Positions 58,701 through 64,000 of a stretch of 64,000 bases of DNA are shown piece after piece. Made by a program: the position numbers and the translations under genes. This DNA comes from Notolepis coatsorum (taxonomy: Eukaryota; Chordata; Actinopteri; Aulopiformes; Paralepididae). Within the stretch, counting starts at the first letter, position 1, and the number at the start of each line of letters is the position of its first letter. The DNA lies in the NCBI GenBank assembly GCA_963971535.1, contig OZ020591.1, forward strand, positions 11,463,588-11,527,587, in the 5' to 3' direction. The notes under the pieces are model-generated. The model made no database searches. It was not told the DNA's origin and saw only the letters and a list, made by a program, of their open reading frames with translations.

Positions 58701-59528
58701 CCGTGAAAGAGCGGGGGATGGAGACTCCCACTGGGAATGCCTTGAGCTGCCAATACCACTGTCGTCCTCTTCCCAGTTGGAACGTGAGGGTGTAGAGGAG
58801 TCTCTGGGGCGCTGTGGAGGCGTAGGAGGCTCCTCCCTCTTGCTCCCCCGGCTGATACCATCAGTAGACCAGCCTTCTCTCTGGGAGCGCTCGCTCCTCT
58901 CGCTGCGATCTGAACGCTCGGACGAGCTGCCGCTGCTGCTGCCGCCGCGGCGGCTATGGCTGCGTTCTCCATCATCTCTTTCACTCCGCCGGTCTCTGCC
59001 TTTCTCTCTGTTCCTCTCCCTGTCCTTTTCTCTCTCCCTATTCCTGTCCTCTTTGGAGCAGGCGTAGACCCCGTGCTCCCGTCTGTCTCTCTCTCTCTGC
59101 TGGTGTTTGTGACGGAACTCCCCGCTGACCCCCCCAGGGCTGGAGGGTGTCTCAGAGCCGGGCATCCGGTACTTCCTACTCTCCTTTCTAGCGCCTCTGT
59201 CTTCATCCTCATCCTCGTCGTTCTCTTCCTCATCGGACCCAGAATCGCTCTTGCTTTCCTCCCAGTCTCTGTAAGAAGACACCTTGGATTTCTTCGTCTG
59301 CCTGTCGTCGCTGCCTGTCTCCTCCTGCTCTCTGCTCTCACGCTCCTTCCTCTTCTGGGCCGCCAGCAGATCCAAGCCCAACAGGGAGGTGCGCGGAGAG
59401 GGCGCGCGGAAAACGTGGGGCTCCGAAGCGGCGCTCTTCTGCTTTACAATCAGTCCGCCGACCTCAGTGGTGGGGTCGCCGCCTTCCAGCCTATGCATTG
59501 ACTCGTCATCGTCCATCGTCTTAGGCAT
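55704..59528 (-). CDS. dhx38: DHX38/PRP16 pre-mRNA splicing DEAH-box helicase, intronless (unit 2)
   Basis: A 1,274-residue protein, identical in sequence to the unit 1 copy over its whole length. It has all the helicase motifs ([42 protein letters not shown]) and the DHX38-specific N- and C-terminal blocks. No intron, stop or frameshift is present. Identity of two 3.8-kb frames means the duplication is very recent, the two are alleles, or they are kept alike by conversion. The heat-shock-type array upstream is two units longer than in unit 1. Confidence 0.95.
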   Translation of the reverse strand: MPKTMDDDESMHRLEGGDPTTEVGGLIVKQKSAASEPHVFRAPSPRTSLLGLDLLAAQKRKERESREQEETGSDDRQTKKSKVSSYRDWEESKSDSGSDEEENDEDEDEDRGARKESRKYRMPGSETPSSPGGVSGEFRHKHQQRERDRREHGVYACSKEDRNREREKDRERNREKGRDRRSERDDGERSHSRRGGSSSGSSSERSDRSERSERSQREGWSTDGISRGSKREEPPTPPQRPRDSSTPSRSNWEEDDSGIGSSRHSQWESPSPALSRGESDRSEHSPHTGRESERRDRSVRGRYPDDTPLPTPSYKYNEWANDRKHLGSTPRLSRGKGKKEDSQEGIMFDNEDEKQQWEDDQKQADRDWYMMDEGYDEFHNPLTATSEEYVKKREQILQKQTQKRISAQKRQINEDNERWETNRMLTSGVVQRLEVDEDFEEDNAAKVHLLVHNLVPPFLDGRIVFTKQPEPVIPVKDATSDMAIISRKRSQLVRKHHEQKERKKAQQKHWELAGTKLGDIMGIKKKEETDSSGGKPVGEDGKVDYRTEQQYADHMKDKTEAASEFAKKKTLLEQRQYLPIFAVRQQLLNIIRDNSIVIVVGETGSGKTTQLTQYLHEDGYTGYGMVGCTQPRRVAAMSVAKRVSEEMAISLGQEVGYAIRFEDCTSEKTVIKYMTDGMLLRESLRESDLDHYSVVIMDEAHERSLNTDVLFGLLREVVSRRADLKLIVTSATMDSDKFAAFFGNVPIFNIPGRTFPVDILFSKTPQEDYVEAAVKQALQIHLSGMSGDILIFMPGQEDIEVTLDQIVERLEDLESAPALEVLPIYSQLPSDLQAKIFQKAPGGVRKCIVATNIAETSLTVDGIMFVVDAGYCKLKVFNPRIGTDDLRVYPISQANANQRAGRAGRTGPGQCYRLYTQSAYKNEMLSTTIPEIQRTNLSNVVLLLKSLGVQDLLLFHFMDPPPEDNMLNSMYQLWILGALDNTGALTPTGRLMAQFPLDPALSKMLIVSCDMGCSADILIIISMLSVPAIFYRPKGREEESDQVREKFAVPESDHLTYHHVYMQWKNNNYSSIWCNKHFIHTKAMHKVFEVHSQLKDIMVQQRMNLISCGSDSDIIRKCICAAYFHQAAKLKGIGEYVNVRTGMPCHLHPTSSLFGMGYTPDYITYHDLLLTTTKEYMQCVTAVEGEWLAELGPMFYSIKHAGKSRQENCRRAKEEITNMEEEMTLAERQRRSRREEQDRKSNVNSVRVAVKICTPGRMEEAPMTPKRTPARFGL

Positions 59529-59620
59529 CTTGTTTGAGCAATGCAGGCTTCAGTCTGTGTGTCAGTCCTTTTTCTTCTTCAGAATGAGATCTTTCTCACT
59601 CAGTTCACCTTCTTCTTCTT

Positions 59621-60251
59621 CTAGAATGTTATATTATGACATCATACTGTGACATCACATGTTCTAGAATGTTCTATTATGACATCATACTGTATCACAT
59701 GTTCTATTATGACATCATACTGTATCACATGTTCTATTATGACATCATACTGTAACATCACATGTTCTAGAATGTTCTATTATGACATCATACTGTAACA
59801 TCAAATGTTCTAGAATGTTCTATTATGACATCATACTGTGACATCACAAATGTTCTAGAATGTTATATTATGACATCATACTGTGACATCACAAATGTTC
59901 TAGAATGTTATATTATGACATCATACTGTGACATCACAAATGTTCTAGAATGTTATATTATGACATCATACTGTGACATCACAAATGTTCTAGAATGTTA
60001 TATTATGACATCATACTGTGACATCACAAATGTTCTAGAATGTTATATTATGACATCATACTGTGACATCACAAATGTTCTAGAATGTTATATTATGACA
60101 TCATACTGTGACATCACAAATGTTCTAGAATGTTATATTATGACATCATACTGTGACATCACAAATGTTCTAGAATGTTATATTATGACATCATACTGTG
60201 ACATCACAAATGTTCTAGAATGTTATATTATGACATCATACTGTGACATCT
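59621..60251 (-). promoter_or_regulatory. array of about 15 heat-shock-type 45-bp repeats (unit 2, dhx38 side)
   Basis: It has the same order of irregular then regular units as 47,046-47,586, with two more regular units. Full TTCTAGAATGTTC sites lie near 59,661, 59,766 and 59,807. The length difference marks the array as variable. Confidence 0.7.
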
Positions 60252-60396
60252 AAGTCTGCAACGATTAGTCGATATAATCGACAACATCGATCATAAAAAC
60301 TCGTGGACGCCTACATTTTGCGTTGATGCATCGTATAATTTTTTTTTTTTTTATTTAAAATTTCTTAATTTTTTTATAAAATAAAAATGTTGCACT

Positions 60397-60558
60397 ACCT
60401 ATCTTTGTGAAAGTGGCTTCTCAGCTCTGGTCCAGCTGAAGACAAAGCAGAGGAACAGATTGGACATTGAGCATGACCTCAGAGTTGCTTTGTCTACCAT
60501 CACCCCAGACTTTGAGACTCTTGTCAGGAGCAAACAACATCCCCAGTTATCCCATTAG
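60397..60558 (+). pseudogene. hAT transposase C-terminal domain remnant (unit 2)
   Basis: It encodes the same peptide as 47,732-47,893, starting TYLCESGFSAL and ending QLSH. Confidence 0.85.
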
Positions 60559-60714
60559 TTCCCTGGGATGTTAAGAAGTCTGCTAAGAAGGATATATTAT
60601 TTATTATTATTATTATTATTTTATTTCATTGTGTTTTTAGCCCTAGTTGCACTTTTGTTGCAACCCCAGTTATCCCATTAGTTCCCCCAAACTTACTGTC
60701 GGTCTGTTATGTGG

Positions 60715-61085
60715 TGTAGTGCACGTGGTGTAGTGGTTAACACTGCCGCCTCACAGCAAGAAGGTCCAGGGTTCGATTCCCGCTTGGGGACCAGGTTTCC
60801 ATGATGCCAGGTACCCAGGTGGGGTATCTCTAAGGCCTTTCTGTGTGGAGTTTGCATGTTCTCCCCGTGCTCGCAAGGGTTTCCCCCCCCCCCCGATAAG
60901 ATAAACCCAATGGAAAAACATGCACAACAACAGATCGCTAACGCTGTGGCGTCCTTGACGAAGACGGACAGGAGCACTTGGATTGGTCCCCGGGGCGCGG
61001 CTCACGTTGACGCCCTATCTGCTCCCGGCTGCCCATGGGGGGAAGGACGACGGGATGGGTCAAGCGCAGAGACTCAATCGCATCG
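60715..61085 (+). mobile_element. tRNA-derived SINE (unit 2)
   Basis: Counterpart of 48,050-48,420, with intact A and B box sequences. Confidence 0.8.
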
Positions 61086-61089
61086 GTAC

Positions 61090-62520
61090 TCTATCCCCCC
61101 CCTCACAGTGAGCTGTGGTGTTCCACAAGGAAGCATACTAGGACCACTACTCTTCCTAATTTATGCAAATGACATGTCGTCAGCCTGTGACTGCAACTTG
61201 TTCCTGTTTGCGGACGACTCAGCCCTGCTGGTCTCTGACAAGAACAAGTTACAGGTTGAAAAAACCCTCAGCTCGGAACTAGGCAAAAATCTGCATATGG
61301 CTCGCTGATAACAAACTATCATTACACATGGGCAAAACAGAGTCCATTCTCTTCGGTTCAAATAACAAACTCAGCAAGACCGACGGCTTCTCAGTTGCAG
61401 TGGGTGACAATATTGTCACAAGGAAAGACGAAATTACCTACCTGGGTTCCATCCTAGAGGCAAATCTTTCCTGTGACAAAATGGCATCCAATGTAATAAA
61501 AAAAGTCAACCAACGAACTAGATTCTTGTACCGGATCTCCTCTCTGGTAAACAAGAATACCCTGAAGACTCTGGCAGGAGCACTCATTCAAGGGTACTAC
61601 GACTATGCGTGCACCTCATGGTACCAAAGCACCTCAAAGGCGCTTAAAACAAAATTACAAACATCACAAAACAAACTGGTCAGACTACTACTTGACCTTA
61701 CCCCCAGAACCCACCTCACCCCTGCCCACTTTGACAACCTAGGATGGCTTAGAGTAGACGACAGAGTACAGCAACTTGCAATGGGCCTGGTCTACAAGAT
61801 ACACTATACAACTAAGGTACCCATGTACATGTCAAAATACTTCCCAAAGGTCAGTGAATACCACAACCACTACACCAGAGGAAGCTCAACAAATCACATT
61901 AAACCCAGATTCGGCTCAAACAAGGGACTAAACATGTTTCGCAATTATGCCACATCAATGTGGAACGCCCTACCCAAAGCTGTAAAGGAATGTGAATCCC
62001 TGCCCACATTCAAAACCGCTCTTAAAGAGCACCTACGGGAGGCTGCAATTCGAAACTGGCCACCGTAAATGCCCAAAACCCCCACCACCTCCTAATAGAC
62101 AGTCTCCTCCCCACCGCATGTACATATTCCCTCCCCGCCGTATGGATATTTCTCTCCCACCCACCCACCCCCTCCTAATGTACAGTCCCCTCCCCATCAT
62201 ATGTATATACTCTGTCAGGATCTAGGGGTAACAGTACTGTATATTTGAATACCGTTTATGTCACAAATGTTTATCAGTACTAAATACCTATATGTCCCTA
62301 TGCCATAAATGTCATGTATGTCATGTATGTTGTGTATGTCATAAATGTCTATATGAATTGAAAATGGGGGACCCTGATGGAAACAAGACAAACGTCTTTC
62401 TCTGGTCTGCATCCCCTTAACAATTGTGTGTATTGAGCCGTACTGTATTGTACCCATTCTGCAATCTGTTAAATAAAGTTTTCATTAATTAATTAATTAA
62501 TTTATTCATTCATTCATTCG
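61090..62520 (+). mobile_element. LINE family A copy (unit 2)
   Basis: Counterpart of 48,425-49,860, with the same single frame shift and tail. Confidence 0.88.
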
Positions 62521-63004
62521 GCGACTGAGAAAAAGACAATGCATGTGTGTGTGTGTGTATCCCGGTGTGTGTGTGCCGCTCCAATTGCATGTCCAGTTCG
62601 TTGCATGCTGAATAAAGACCCCCTAAAGAGGTCCTGCATTATTATTATTATGTTAAGCTAAGAAGTCTGCTAAGAGCCCGGAAAAGGAGCCGCGCCCACA
62701 GGAAGCAGAGATGGAGGGTGTGACAGAAATAATCGTTAGATTAGTCGACTAATCGAAAAAATTATCGACAGATTAGTCGACTACCAAAAAAATAATCGTT
62801 AGTTGCAGCCCTAGTTTACAATATAAAAATGGAGGTGACAATGGCTCACAGCAGCAGTTAAAAACTGTCATAGTTCGGGGGAAGGGTGACAGTGAGGTCA
62901 CAGCAGCAGTCAGGTCAGAGTGTCTGCCTGGCACAAAGCAAAAGAGGGGGGTGGGGGGATCACAGTTCACAGTGTGGGGGGGGGGGCTAGGTGGGGGAGC
63001 TAGC

Positions 63005-63210
63005 ATTCTCCAGCCTGATGGCCTGTGGGTAGAAACTGTTTGTCAGAGGGCTTTCAGACTCCTGTATCGCCTGCCTGATGGCAAGAGGTTAAAGAGTCTG
63101 TGCTGAGGGTGTGTGTGTGTGTACTGTCCTTAATGATGTTATGTGCTCTCCTGGTGGCCCTGGTAGAGTAAATGTCCTGTAGTGATAGCATAGGTCAGCA
63201 GCCACAGAAC
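63005..63210. repeat. LINE-like interspersed fragment (unit 2)
   Basis: Counterpart of 50,340-50,545. Confidence 0.5.
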
Positions 63211-63304
63211 TGTTATTATAACCCTGCTGTGATCATAGCATAGGTCAGCAGCCATCAAGTCGTGGTTGAACCCAGTTCAGTGTGCACTGGTTTTGCCATC
63301 TCAT

Positions 63305-63832
63305 CTAAAAACGTGTGCCTCCAAGTTGCTCCAAGGTCCTCGATCTGGCATCATATCACGCGGCGAAGCGAACGGCTCCCGCCTACCTCCGGTCAATGGT
63401 CTCTAACTACACACCCTCAAGACCCCTCCGCTCTACATCCTCTGGCCGCCTCAGACCCACTCCTCCTATCCGAGCTGCTGGGGGTCATCAAAGAGAAGCC
63501 GCCTATTCTCGGTCCTCGCTCCACAATGGTGGAACGAACTTCCCACCACAGTCAGGACAGCTGAATCCCAACCAATCTTTCACAGTCGACTAAAAACACA
63601 CTTCTTCAATCAACATCTAAAAAAAAAAAAAAATAATCTTCTTACTGTCCTATACTACAGTACCATGCACTCCTCCTCCTACTATACTAATGTACTAATA
63701 CTAATACTAATGTACTACTGTTTAATCATTGTTACTCAGCTGAAAGAGTTGCACCCTTCCTGCTGACTTGTCGTACAGAACTTGCTTTGGATAAAAGCGT
63801 CAGCTAAATGACTGAATGTAAATGTAAATGTT
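63305..63832 (+). mobile_element. L2 LINE fragment (unit 2)
   Basis: Counterpart of 50,640-51,165. The A-run differs in length and has an interruption (AATAATC), and one base in the tail differs (GACTGAATG). Confidence 0.85.
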
Positions 63833-63965
63833 GCTATAGTGCATTATGACCTCCAGTTGAACTCTAAGCTACCAGTCGCAAAGCATCATGAAGCGGCTAT
63901 CAGGATTCAGATAGCGGGCTTCGCGGCGAGCGCAGGTGGCGGGCGGGGAGCCATTTGCAACAATG

Positions 63966-64000
63966 AACTGCAACACACTACACCACTAAGGTACCCATGT
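63966..64000 (+). mobile_element. start of LINE family A fragment (unit 2), cut by window edge
   Basis: It matches the beginning of the fragment at 51,300. Confidence 0.7.

Larger units (their letters stand above)
60252..62814 (+). mobile_element. hAT (ZBED-like) transposon relic (unit 2)
   Basis: Counterpart of 47,588-50,149, with the same nested SINE and LINE. Confidence 0.7.
52187..64000. repeat. tandem duplication, unit 2 (runs off the window)
   Basis: It repeats 32,361 onward without the 7.27-kb element. The offset is 12,560-12,575 bp through the genes and 12,665 bp after the second array, which has two extra 45-bp units. At the window end (AAGGTACCCATGT) it still matches unit 1 at 51,323-51,335, so about 0.85 kb of the unit lies outside. 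Confidence 0.92.

Overview
The window looks like nuclear DNA of a ray-finned (teleost) fish. The evidence is its repeat content: L2-clade LINEs ending in the AAATGTAAATG tail, a second Jockey-superfamily LINE with an ATTC/ATCA tail, tRNA-derived SINEs with the typical fish body, many hAT-type non-autonomous elements with 8-bp target duplications, and a broken Ty3/Gypsy element. The only conserved protein genes are two vertebrate genes, each present twice. The species cannot be fixed from the sequence.

Layout. 1-14 kb is a mosaic of LINE, SINE and hAT remnants, including a 2.7-kb 5'-truncated L2 at 8.7-11.4 kb. 14.1-18.6 kb is one SINE whose interior has expanded into about 4.2 kb of 43-bp tandem repeats. 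18.6-24 kb holds two clean hAT-type elements and short tandem repeats. 24.0-25.5 kb is a LINE inserted into an inverted LINE of the same family. 26.1-29.2 kb is a Ty3/Gypsy fossil. 30.1-32.4 kb is a TG/CG repeat, an L2 tail and a 41-bp minisatellite.

From 32.36 kb on, a segment of about 12.56 kb occurs twice head to tail (32,361-52,186 and 52,187 to beyond the window end) at near identity. The first unit also carries a 7.27-kb inserted element (about 33,025-40,290). That element has inverted terminal repeats and holds two 5S-rRNA-like sequences and LINE pieces. The second unit has the uninterrupted target site. Either this is a very recent tandem duplication or two haplotypes were placed in series by the assembler.

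Each unit carries, on the minus strand, an uninterrupted Mcl-1-type Bcl-2 family gene (265 or 267 aa) and an uninterrupted DHX38/PRP16 splicing helicase gene (1,274 aa, identical in both units). Both genes have many or several exons in other vertebrates, so these look like retrogenes with intact reading frames. Directly upstream of each start codon lies an array of the same 45-bp repeat. Its core TTCTAGAATGTTC is a perfect three-pentamer heat-shock element, and it is followed by two TGACATCA (ATF/CRE-like) sites. The Mcl-1 array abuts a TATA-like box. The arrangement (repeated heat-shock elements, TATA-like box, short leader, no introns) resembles an hsp70-type stress promoter placed before an anti-apoptotic gene and a spliceosome gene. 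I regard this as the most notable feature of the window. The induction by heat or stress is inference and untested.
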